This document shows positions 24,714 to 31,986 of a DNA stretch of 44,963 nucleotides, in pieces. Source of the DNA: Anaerophaga thermohalophila str. Valhall. GTDB lineage: Bacteria > Bacteroidota > Bacteroidia > Bacteroidales > Marinilabiliaceae. Each line of letters opens with the position of its first letter. Positions within the stretch are counted from its first letter, which is position 1. The stretch is from contig NZ_AHZV01000242.1 of the NCBI RefSeq assembly GCF_000250735.1, positions 1 through 44,963 of the forward strand. Reading direction: 5' to 3'. The notes below the pieces were generated by a model that made no database searches, had not been told where the DNA came from, and saw only the letters and a list, made by a program, of their open reading frames with translations. Made by a program: the position numbers and the translations under genes.

Positions 24714-26885
24714 TTAATTTTCGGACATCAGTTCGATAGAAAAGTTAGGCATATAAATATCCGCGTGGACATTCTCTTTGTTCTGCTCCGTTACTTCAAT
24801 AAATCCAGGATTTTCGGGTATTTCCACGGACTGGATCAGCCATCTGGCCTGGGGCATCGGGGTAAGCGAGAAATGATCTTCATTTCCCCACCGGTTGAAA
24901 TTTTTTATTAGTAGTATATTTTCTCCTTTCTTCAGATTGAGTACAACCTCACAAGTCATGGGTTTTTCCATATTATCATTTCCGGCAAGCAGCACTTCCT
25001 CCTTGTTTAGCCAAACCTGAATACCATCATTACCGGTTATCCGGTACAGATGTTTTTGCGGATTCTCAGAATCGATTTCTACATAATAGTAATGATGTGT
25101 TAGTGGCAATGGTTTCAGATTGTCTTTATGTCCGGAATTTACCATCCATGATCCGTGTGAAATTTGGAGGCGATTGTTTCCGTTTGGGTTAACATGAAGG
25201 TCTTTTAAAGCTCCGTAGAAGGGCTTTGACCTGAATATCTGACCGGTCTGAATGGTATCGTTTTCTGAACGTATCAGGTTACTACGATTGCCTTTTAGTG
25301 TTTCTACCATCTCTGATGATTCCGTCTTGATTTTAATGGTTTTTCCCACTTCGAAGGAAGTAAATTTCAGTAGGGCGGATGGTTTTTGTTTGATTCCAAG
25401 GTTCCATCGCAAAGCTGTGTTCGATGGTATCTCTGAAAGTCTGTCCATGCCGGAAATGCTTCTGAATGGGGTGGCATTATTTAAATGAAGGGAGATTGTA
25501 TCGTTGAGAGCGGTATATAATGGTTCACCGGCAATCGGTTGGATAGTATCTTTCATTGTTACTTCAAGGACAGGAAGTTGCATCGGATCGGCCATGGCAG
25601 GAGAAGTCCATGTGATTTCATGTTTTTGTCCGCGACTGAAAAACGCCGGTTCAATGCCGCTTCCAAGGAATCTCACTTTTTCTATTTCATTGCCGGGTGC
25701 TGAGAAAACAATTTTCTGTGAAGAAGGGACCGAATCGATGAACAGATACAGATGGTCATCTTTCCAGGTAGCCAGCCATGAGTTTGATGTATCGCCAAGC
25801 GGATTCTTCTGCGTGCGAAAGATAGCATCCCGGTTAACCTTGATCCATCTTCCCATATGGTTCAAAATCTCTTTTTCCAATTCATCCAGGGAGCCGTCTC
25901 CTTTGGGGGCAAGATTGAGAGCATAATTTCCACCCTCCGAAATTACTTTTACCAATTCGCGTATTTTGCTTCGTGCAATACCAAGTGTATCGACAGTTGT
26001 TTTATTCTTTTTGTATCCTAAAGATGGCCTCAATGCAGAACTTCGTTGTATCCATGGAATATCCGGAATAATCACCGGTGCGTGATTAAAAGGAGAAGCA
26101 ATGAAATCACCCATATTGTTGCCAATTCCGTTGCTGATAAGGCACTGTGGTTGAAGACTTTTTATGAGTTCGCGCAATTCCCGGCTTTGGGCAGGCGTAT
26201 TTATTCCCGAATAGAAATAGATGGCAGAAATGTCACCATAATTGGTTAGCAATTCCCTGATTTGGTCAAGATTATTTTGATGATGGGCTTCGGTAACCGG
26301 TGCTCCGTAATGTGAAGACATAGGCGATGCTGCGGGCAAATGCCAGTCGGTCAGTGAAAAGTTGATTCCAATACCGATATTGGCATTATTACAAGCATCG
26401 GCTATTTCTTCCATCAGATCATGATCAAATGTGGTAAAGTCGACGATATTAAATGGGGTTGTTTCGGTTTTGAAGAGACAAAAACCGTCGTGATGTTTGA
26501 CTGTGAAAATGATATTTTTGATACCAAGGTCTCTGGCAAGATTGATGAGCTTTGCCGGGTCCCAGTTTTTAGGTGTTAAATCTCTGGCAGTTTGTTCATA
26601 TTCATCGGCAAACATTCCGGTTTCGGCCCATATATTTTCAGCTCTTTCAGCTTTTTTGCCTTCCCATTCGCCACCTAAAACCGAGTAAACACCAAAATGA
26701 ACAAACAAAGAGAGTTTATCAGCATTCCATTGCTGCAGATGGTCAACTGGTAATCCCACTTCTTCATTGATTTGCTCTGGTTCTTGTTTCTCTTTTTTGG
26801 CATCTGAACACATGGTAGAGACCAGAGCAACTGATAGAAGAATAATATGTGCGATGAGCATTGTATATTTTTGCATAGCTATCAA
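24714..26885 (-). CDS. GH29 (alpha-L-fucosidase)-like lipoprotein, nucleophile motif missing
   Basis: This 723-residue protein is probably a surface or periplasmic lipoprotein: hydrophobic N-terminus and lipobox ALVSTMC (Cys26); ATG at 26876 is an alternative start. The GH29 catalytic barrel spans about 45-370 with LSLFVHFGVYSVLGGEW, FTVKHHDGFCLFKT, NFSLTDWH, ELLTNYGDIS and VISEGGNYALNLAPKGDGSL. GH29 enzymes usually have a W-F-D-G-like strand with the nucleophile Asp; here it reads IYFYSG (about 222-227), with no Asp. A sugar-binding-like beta region follows, and the last 200 residues resemble a PA14-type module (ITGNDGIQVWLNKEEVL, KGENILLIKNFNRWG). It may have altered chemistry or act as a lectin; no SusCD pair is nearby. 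Confidence 0.82.
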   Translation of the reverse strand: MIAMQKYTMLIAHIILLSVALVSTMCSDAKKEKQEPEQINEEVGLPVDHLQQWNADKLSLFVHFGVYSVLGGEWEGKKAERAENIWAETGMFADEYEQTARDLTPKNWDPAKLINLARDLGIKNIIFTVKHHDGFCLFKTETTPFNIVDFTTFDHDLMEEIADACNNANIGIGINFSLTDWHLPAASPMSSHYGAPVTEAHHQNNLDQIRELLTNYGDISAIYFYSGINTPAQSRELRELIKSLQPQCLISNGIGNNMGDFIASPFNHAPVIIPDIPWIQRSSALRPSLGYKKNKTTVDTLGIARSKIRELVKVISEGGNYALNLAPKGDGSLDELEKEILNHMGRWIKVNRDAIFRTQKNPLGDTSNSWLATWKDDHLYLFIDSVPSSQKIVFSAPGNEIEKVRFLGSGIEPAFFSRGQKHEITWTSPAMADPMQLPVLEVTMKDTIQPIAGEPLYTALNDTISLHLNNATPFRSISGMDRLSEIPSNTALRWNLGIKQKPSALLKFTSFEVGKTIKIKTESSEMVETLKGNRSNLIRSENDTIQTGQIFRSKPFYGALKDLHVNPNGNNRLQISHGSWMVNSGHKDNLKPLPLTHHYYYVEIDSENPQKHLYRITGNDGIQVWLNKEEVLLAGNDNMEKPMTCEVVLNLKKGENILLIKNFNRWGNEDHFSLTPMPQARWLIQSVEIPENPGFIEVTEQNKENVHADIYMPNFSIELMSEN

Positions 26886-26890
26886 GAGTT

Positions 26891-27155
26891 CATTAAACTT
26901 TTACAATACGTTGCAAACCCATTGCTTGTGATTTAAAGGTTGTATCTGTTAATGCAGTATATAAGATTGTATGAATGAGCCCGGTCTAAAAAGCATCTTT
27001 GTTGCCAAGCTCTGTGTTGTTTCAAATTTTTGCATCCTCATTAACAACGAGTTAACTCCGGTACAAAAATTTAAAACGCCTTGATTTTGACAAAAATATG
27101 CTTTTTATACCGCACTCATGAATCGTCTTATATCAAAATATCTAACAATCTATTG
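26891..27155 (-). repeat. Family E repeat, copy 4, split by element D3
   Basis: The E sequence occupies 26891-26976 (CATTAAACTTTTACAATACG to GATTGTATGAAT) and resumes at 27118-27155 (ATGAATCGTCTTATATC to CTATTG). Removing D3 and one ATGAAT restores a continuous E repeat like the one at 10792-10916. Confidence 0.8.
26977..27117 (-). mobile_element. Family D MITE-like element, copy D3
   Basis: A 141-bp non-coding palindromic element with terminal inverted repeats GAGCCCGGTCTAAAAAGCAT and ATGCTTTTTATACCGCACTC, flanked by perfect ATGAAT at 26971-26976 and 27118-27123. It is inserted within a family E repeat, direct sequence evidence that it moved as a unit. Confidence 0.92.
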
Positions 27156-27329
27156 TACTTAATAGAGGGGCACTAAATATTTTTCGTCTATAAACCTGCA
27201 AAAATATTTAATGACTTTTTACGTGTCAAAGATAAGAATTCCTGTTCGACGGAGCATGAATTTGTAAAAATGCTTAAAACCGTTGGGTACATTCACAATT
27301 TAAGAATCTGTTGATACGTTAAATGATTA

Positions 27330-27488
27330 GTGTCTGTTCATAAAGTGCCATTTACAGCGTTACGCTCGTCCGAAAATTACTCATTTACGATGAGTAAACT
27401 CCGTATTTTCGGACTTCGCAAGCCTTGTAAATGACACTTTCTGAACAGACACATGATAAGAAAAAAACTTTCTCGACTTTGTAGACAG
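27330..27488 (-). mobile_element. Family A MITE-like element, copy A4 (reverse)
   Basis: Reverse copy starting GTGTCTGTTCATAAAGTGCC, with the GTCCGAAAAT/TATTTTCGGAC stem, ending CTTTGTAGACAGA. The left flank is TGATTA; the right duplication is not clean. Its right end lies 35 bp upstream of the following gene's start. Confidence 0.75.
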
Positions 27489-27501
27489 AATTATATTTTT
27501 G
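27469..27501 (+). promoter_or_regulatory. Possible Bacteroidota-type promoter at the end of element A4
   Basis: TATTTTTG (27494-27501) matches the Bacteroides -7 consensus TAnnTTTG. A weak -33-like TTTC lies at 27469-27472, 21 bp upstream and inside the A4 right end. The downstream gene's ATG is at 27523. Tentative because the -33 box is one base off. Confidence 0.35.
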
Positions 27502-27522
27502 CACATTAAAAAAATGTAAGGA

Positions 27523-28725
27523 ATGACATACGTCCGTTTCATTATCGTTTTGCTTTTTTCATTTGCCTGCATTGAATTAACGCATGGACAAATTGTAGCT
27601 GAGAATTCGGTGGTTGTTCAAACAGAGTATCCGACCGAGGTAGTCAATGATCCGGTTTTTTGTTTCACCACGGAAGGACCCATGGTTGTGAGTTATGAAA
27701 ACGGAACATCCGGTTTGTCTTTAACCTGGTACAACCATGATATGGGTGATAATTCATGGAACAATGTTTTACAGAGCGGGGGAGAGCAATTGAGTTTGAA
27801 TGATGAAGGAGGTTACCGGCTTGTCGTTGAAGACAACGGTAATGTAGTACTTGACCAACGTTTTTGGGTTTTCAATTCTCAGGCAATAACCGATGTTGAA
27901 GCCGAAATTGTTTACGACGATTGTTTCGGGGTTGATTTGTTGGCTTCAGCCGATACTGTCCCACTGTTTTATTATGATCCTGTTGATGGGTCACAGGAAC
28001 CGCTTGATTACGGGCTCTCCTTTGCATGGACGACAGAACCCGATAGCGATGAGCAGCACAATGGCAGGGCTGTTTCGTTTAATGCGCCTTATGAGGATTT
28101 GACCTATGTGGTAACTGTCACCGACAGGTTTGGTAATGATGCTGAAGCGCAGGCAGACTATCAGGCTATTGCTGTGAAGGCCGATTTTGAAACAGAAAGT
28201 TTAAAGGATACCGTTCTTAATGAACGACATGATGAAGTCAGGGGATCGGCCCCCATTGAAATCAAGTTTACCGATACTTCCCTGGGAAAAATTACAGCGT
28301 GGGAGTGGACCTTCGGTAATTCGGGCAGGTCCATTGAGCAGAACCCCCGTTTTGTCTTTTCCGAAGCGGGCCAGGACAGCGTTTATCTGAAAGTGGTGAA
28401 CAGGGATTCGGGATGTGAAGATTTGAGTGATCCCTTTGTTGTAAATATATGGGAATCGGAACTGGAGGTACCGAATGTGTTTACCCCCAACGGCGATGGC
28501 ATTAATGACGAATTCAGGGCAGCCTACAAATCACTGAAAAAGTTTGAAATGGTGGTTTTTAATCGTTGGGGCAGGAAAGTATACGAGAGTACCGATCCTG
28601 CTGTGGGTTGGGATGGAGATGGCCATGCGCCGGGGGTTTATTTTTATTACATCTATGCTGAAGGATACAACGATGGAGAGGTACACAAGAAGGAGGGGGC
28701 TGTTCATTTGATTAAAGGGAAATAG
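27523..28725 (+). CDS. T9SS-sorted PKD-domain protein with gliding-type C-terminal domain
   Basis: This 400-residue exported protein has a signal peptide at MTYVRFIIVLLFSFACIELTHGQ. Immunoglobulin-like beta domains fill the middle. A PKD domain (about 240-310) has EIKFTDTSLGKITAWEWTFGNSG. The C-terminus is the type-B T9SS sorting domain seen in gliding motility-associated proteins: VPNVFTPNGDGINDEF, FNRWGRKVYES, GWDGDG and GVYFYYIYAEG. It is therefore predicted to cross the outer membrane through the type IX system and stay at the surface. It faces the opposite way to most genes here. No partner PorP/SprF is directly adjacent; the nearest is about 1.7 kb downstream. Confidence 0.93.
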   Translation: MTYVRFIIVLLFSFACIELTHGQIVAENSVVVQTEYPTEVVNDPVFCFTTEGPMVVSYENGTSGLSLTWYNHDMGDNSWNNVLQSGGEQLSLNDEGGYRLVVEDNGNVVLDQRFWVFNSQAITDVEAEIVYDDCFGVDLLASADTVPLFYYDPVDGSQEPLDYGLSFAWTTEPDSDEQHNGRAVSFNAPYEDLTYVVTVTDRFGNDAEAQADYQAIAVKADFETESLKDTVLNERHDEVRGSAPIEIKFTDTSLGKITAWEWTFGNSGRSIEQNPRFVFSEAGQDSVYLKVVNRDSGCEDLSDPFVVNIWESELEVPNVFTPNGDGINDEFRAAYKSLKKFEMVVFNRWGRKVYESTDPAVGWDGDGHAPGVYFYYIYAEGYNDGEVHKKEGAVHLIKGK

Positions 28726-28971
28726 TTTGGTTTTTTTAGCGGCTTGTTATTCGTAGGTATTCAGATTTAAGGCTACTTTTTTGTCAATAAGGAATCAGGT
28801 TATAAATTATAAAGTATCCCCCCGAAATTCTGTTTTTTCACTATGAGGCATTTATAGGTAGTGATTTTTATGATCCGGAACCAGGCAATCAGGTGTGGTT
28901 CAAAACAGAGAACAACGAACAGGGGGGGAAGTGTGGCAATGAATGTGAAACGAACCGGTTAAGAACCGGCT

Positions 28972-29562
28972 CTATTCTTCTTTGCCGGAACACTTTACAA
29001 TGATCTCTTCCAGCGAGCGTTTGGGCACATGATGTACCTGGTTTTCGTCGCGCCAGTATTTAATATTGTCGTCTTTCACGTCTTCTATGACCACCTCTTC
29101 GCGTGGTTTACCAAGCGCAATAACTTCAACAATTTTCAGGTGCCTGGGGAGTTTTAGGGCTTTTTGTAGTTTTAATCGGTCTACCGAACCGATGATGCAT
29201 CCGCCCAATCCCTGCTCTACAGCTCCCAACAGAATGCTTTGCGCAGCAATACCATCGTCGCAGAAATAGGTGTCCGAAATGTTTACGTCATTCAAAATGA
29301 CAATGTAAGCCGAAGGGCGTTCACCCTGTGCCGGTCCGTCCCAGTCTTTCAGGTAACCTGCCCATGATAAATGCGGAAATATCAGTTCATTGGTTTTAGC
29401 ATCACATGAAATGAAGTATTTCAAGGTTTGTGCATTGCGGGCAGATGGAGAAAGTCTGGCCAGGTCCACGAGACTCTCCAGTACGTATTCGGGGATGGTG
29501 ATGTCCTGGTAAAAACGACGATAACTACGGTTTCGCCTGACTAAATCTTTTAAGTTGTTCAT
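28972..29562 (-). CDS. Nitroreductase-family FMN oxidoreductase
   Basis: This 196-residue protein is typical in length for single-domain nitroreductases that use FMN and NAD(P)H. The FMN phosphate-binding segment RRNRSYRRFYQ starts the protein, followed by LARLSPSARNAQTLKYFI and the later GGCIIGSVDRLKLQKALKLPRHLKIVEVIALGKP block that packs on the flavin. The natural substrate (nitro compounds, quinones, flavins) cannot be told. It is 76 bp downstream of a superoxide dismutase gene on the same strand and may share its transcript. A CCGGTT/AACCGG hairpin at about 28950-28966 lies just past its stop. Confidence 0.92.
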   Translation of the reverse strand: MNNLKDLVRRNRSYRRFYQDITIPEYVLESLVDLARLSPSARNAQTLKYFISCDAKTNELIFPHLSWAGYLKDWDGPAQGERPSAYIVILNDVNISDTYFCDDGIAAQSILLGAVEQGLGGCIIGSVDRLKLQKALKLPRHLKIVEVIALGKPREEVVIEDVKDDNIKYWRDENQVHHVPKRSLEEIIVKCSGKEE

Positions 29563-29637
29563 AATAAATAAATCGGTAGATTTTAAATGGATTATTCTAC
29601 TATTAACCGACTATTGTGGTATTCTGAATTCAGAATT

Positions 29638-30213
29638 TTAAAAACGTTTACCTACAATATCCCAGTCGACACAATTCCAGAATTCTTCTATATAATCGGG
29701 ACGTCTGTTCTGATAGTCGAGATAATAGGCATGCTCCCATACATCGCAGGTAAGGATCGGAATCATTCCATTGCGCATAGGATTACCTGCATTGCTTTCT
29801 TTTATGATTTCAAGTTTTCCGTTTCTGTTTTTCACAAGCCATGCCCAGCCTGAGCCGAAAAGCGTGGTGGCAGCCTGCGAAAATTTTTCCCTGAATGCGC
29901 CGAAAGAGCCAAATGCTTCATCAATAGCCTGAGCCAGGGGGCCTGTGGGTGCATTGCCACCGTTAGGCGACAGGGAAGAAAAATAGAACGTATGGTTCCA
30001 AACCTGTGCCCCGTTGTTATAAATGCTTCCGTCGGCTTCTTTGATGATGGTTTCCAGATCAGCATTTTCAAATTTGGTGCCCGGAACCAGGTTGTTCAGA
30101 TTATTGACATAGGTTTGATGATGCATTCCGTAATGGAACTCCAATGTTCGTTTCGAAATATGAGGCTCCAGAGCATCCGTAGCATAGGGTAATTGTGGAA
30201 GTGAAAATTTCAT
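29638..30213 (-). CDS. sodB: Superoxide dismutase, Fe type
   Basis: This 191-residue cytoplasmic enzyme dismutates superoxide to oxygen and H2O2. Metal ligands are His27 (LEFHYGMHH), His74 (QVWNHTFY), Asp157 and His161 ([12 protein letters not shown]). The glutamine that tunes the metal is in the Fe-type place, Gln70 (NNGAQVWNH), and the Mn-type glutamine position reads NAGN without Gln. I therefore predict iron specificity, though some family members are cambialistic. A perfect tandem CTATAGAATGAA pair lies 45-68 bp upstream of the start. It is encoded with a nitroreductase; a second dismutase with Mn-type residues is at 39488-40093. Confidence 0.95.
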   Translation of the reverse strand: MKFSLPQLPYATDALEPHISKRTLEFHYGMHHQTYVNNLNNLVPGTKFENADLETIIKEADGSIYNNGAQVWNHTFYFSSLSPNGGNAPTGPLAQAIDEAFGSFGAFREKFSQAATTLFGSGWAWLVKNRNGKLEIIKESNAGNPMRNGMIPILTCDVWEHAYYLDYQNRRPDYIEEFWNCVDWDIVGKRF

Positions 30214-30257
30214 GATTTTGTGTTTTTATTTTGACAAAAGGGTAGATTTTACTTTTT

Positions 30258-30281
30258 CTATAGAATGAACTATAGAATGAA
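30258..30281 (-). promoter_or_regulatory. 12-bp direct repeat upstream of sodB
   Basis: CTATAGAATGAA occurs twice head-to-tail, 45-68 bp before the sodB start codon, where an operator could lie. Whether a regulator binds here is not known. Confidence 0.35.
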
Positions 30282-30429
30282 TCTTGCTTTTGCGAGGAAG
30301 AAGAGCAACGGACAAATGCTATTCTGCCTCTCAAAATTATAGGGCTTGCGTACAACCCAAATATAATAAAAATAACGATTTTTTTCAGGATTATTATGAC
30401 AAAAGCTTTCTGCCGGGAGAAATGACTTA

Positions 30430-31494
30430 TTAAAAAATTCTTTTTGGTTTTTTTCTGTATTTTCCGGTATTATCCTGATCAATAAGGGGATTCGAAGATG
30501 GCTGGCAAGGAACGGCAGGCCGTCTGCCACGGTTTCGGATGCGAAAGTTTTGATTGAACTCATATATAAGAGAAAGTTCGTGAGCGCCGGCCGATCTCCA
30601 GCCCAATCCGCTGATGGTAATGTCGTAGCTGTAACCAAACCTCACATTTCCGTGCCGGTAAGACAGTGACACAACAACAGCATCCTGGTTGATTTTGTTT
30701 TCTACCTCGTTATTCAGCAGCGGCAGTCCGCGATACCATACTCCCACTTCCAAAGGATCATTAAACCAGTATGCTCCCACATCGGCCTGGTTAAAATTCT
30801 GCTGACGCTGAATGCGGAAAGTGCCTGAAAACGATCGGTCACCCTTGATACGTCTGCGTTTTTCGGTCCAGAAATTAATTCCTCCAAACAGAATATATTT
30901 CCCTGGCAGCTGCATTTCTTCTCCCAGGAAGGAGTAGTTGGGAGTAGCCAGATGGTCGGCTGTTATCCCGAGCCACATAAAAGGGCTGTAAAAAAGAACC
31001 GAAGAAGCAAAATCTACATACTGGGCTTGTTCGTTCGACAACTGATCCCAGGACCCTGATGCGCCGCCACCAATTTGTTCGTCGGCAAACCGCAATTTGC
31101 TAAAATCGATGGCCCGGTTTCCGTACGCGAACTGAATGGCCGGAACAACCTGCCATTCTTCTGAAATTTGTATGTTATAGGAATACTGTAGTGCAGCGTG
31201 AGTAGTAGTTAGTCCTGCTGTGCCTGCCTTGTCTTGTATTAACTGTAACCCGAGTCCGCTGTTAAATGCATTAAAATAGTTGTCAAATGAAACGGCATAT
31301 GTGCTGAAAGCCTTTTCAATTCCCGGCCATTGGTTTCGGTAATTCAAAACCAGTCTCGCTCCGTCGGTGGCCCCTGCCAGTGAGGGGCTAAGGTATAACG
31401 GAGAAGCATAAAACTGTGAAAAATGAAGGTCCTGTGCTCCGGCTCCTGTCAGAACAAAATTGATGAATAGCAATATAAGTCCTTGTTTTCTCAT
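30430..31494 (-). CDS. PorP/SprF-family T9SS outer-membrane protein
   Basis: From MRKQGLILLFINFVLTGAGAQ (ATG at 31494) this is about 354 residues with a signal peptide followed by the PorP/SprF hallmark QDLHFSQFYASPLYLSPSLAGATDGARLVLNYRNQWPG. Alternating beta-strand segments such as GVWYRGLPLL and SYRHGNVRFGYSYDITISGL predict an outer-membrane beta-barrel. Family members help secrete or anchor a cognate large T9SS adhesin, and the 1304-residue PKD protein lies just upstream on the same strand. The basic, Pro-rich tail after IYEFNQNF is longer than the usual barrel terminus. In-frame ATGs at 31518 and 31509 are less likely starts. Confidence 0.93.
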   Translation of the reverse strand: MRKQGLILLFINFVLTGAGAQDLHFSQFYASPLYLSPSLAGATDGARLVLNYRNQWPGIEKAFSTYAVSFDNYFNAFNSGLGLQLIQDKAGTAGLTTTHAALQYSYNIQISEEWQVVPAIQFAYGNRAIDFSKLRFADEQIGGGASGSWDQLSNEQAQYVDFASSVLFYSPFMWLGITADHLATPNYSFLGEEMQLPGKYILFGGINFWTEKRRRIKGDRSFSGTFRIQRQQNFNQADVGAYWFNDPLEVGVWYRGLPLLNNEVENKINQDAVVVSLSYRHGNVRFGYSYDITISGLGWRSAGAHELSLIYEFNQNFRIRNRGRRPAVPCQPSSNPLIDQDNTGKYRKKPKRIF

Positions 31495-31664
31495 AAAAAT
31501 ACTCTGCATGTTCCGCAATTTTTTCCAGTCTTGCCTCTAATTGTTTTAATAGCAGTTAACTATTTTATAAATGAGTCTGCTTCTGAGAGACTTTTAGGAA
31601 TAGACTCATTATTATTCTACATTCTACCAAATAGTCGGTTAATCTTTTGCAAATACCTTAGATT

Positions 31665-31763
31665 CAATTGGTTATATTCACGGATTTGTTTTGATAAAAT
31701 GCATATTTTCAATGGGATACGAATCATCTTATATCTTAAATCTAGTAATCTAACGGTCTATTA
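31665..31763 (-). repeat. Diverged family E repeat, copy 5 (reverse)
   Basis: GATACGAATCATCTTATATCTTAAATCTAGTAATCTAACGGTCTATT matches the 3' part of the reverse E copies; the rest is strongly diverged. With element A5 it makes up most of the gap between the PorP/SprF gene and the large PKD gene. Confidence 0.5.
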
Positions 31764-31818
31764 TTCAGGGTTGAGGGTTTAATACCTCATATTTCTTATC
31801 GGTTGTAAAGAATACTTA

Positions 31819-31980
31819 GTGTCTGTCCATTAAGTGCCATTTACTGTGTTACGCTCGTCCGAAAATTACTCATTTACGATGAGTAAACTCCGTATTTTCG
31901 GACTTCGCAAGCCTTGTAAATGACACTTTCTGGACAGACACACATATTGTAAAAATTTATGCGAGTTTATAGACACGCAC
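31819..31980 (-). mobile_element. Family A MITE-like element, copy A5 (reverse)
   Basis: A 162-bp element bounded by perfect TACTTA repeats (31813-31818 and 31981-31986). The right-hand repeat touches the stop codon of the large PKD gene (31987-31989), so it inserted immediately behind that gene. The hairpin core is of the GTCCGAAAAT/ATTTTCGGAC type. Confidence 0.9.
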
Positions 31981-31986
31981 TACTTA

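Noticed and set aside
28840-28995. Plus-strand open stretch reading HYEAFIGSDFYDPEPGNQVW beside the nitroreductase gene
   Set aside because: No start codon or homologous context, and its end overlaps the nitroreductase 3' end in the other direction; possibly a gene remnant, not callable.
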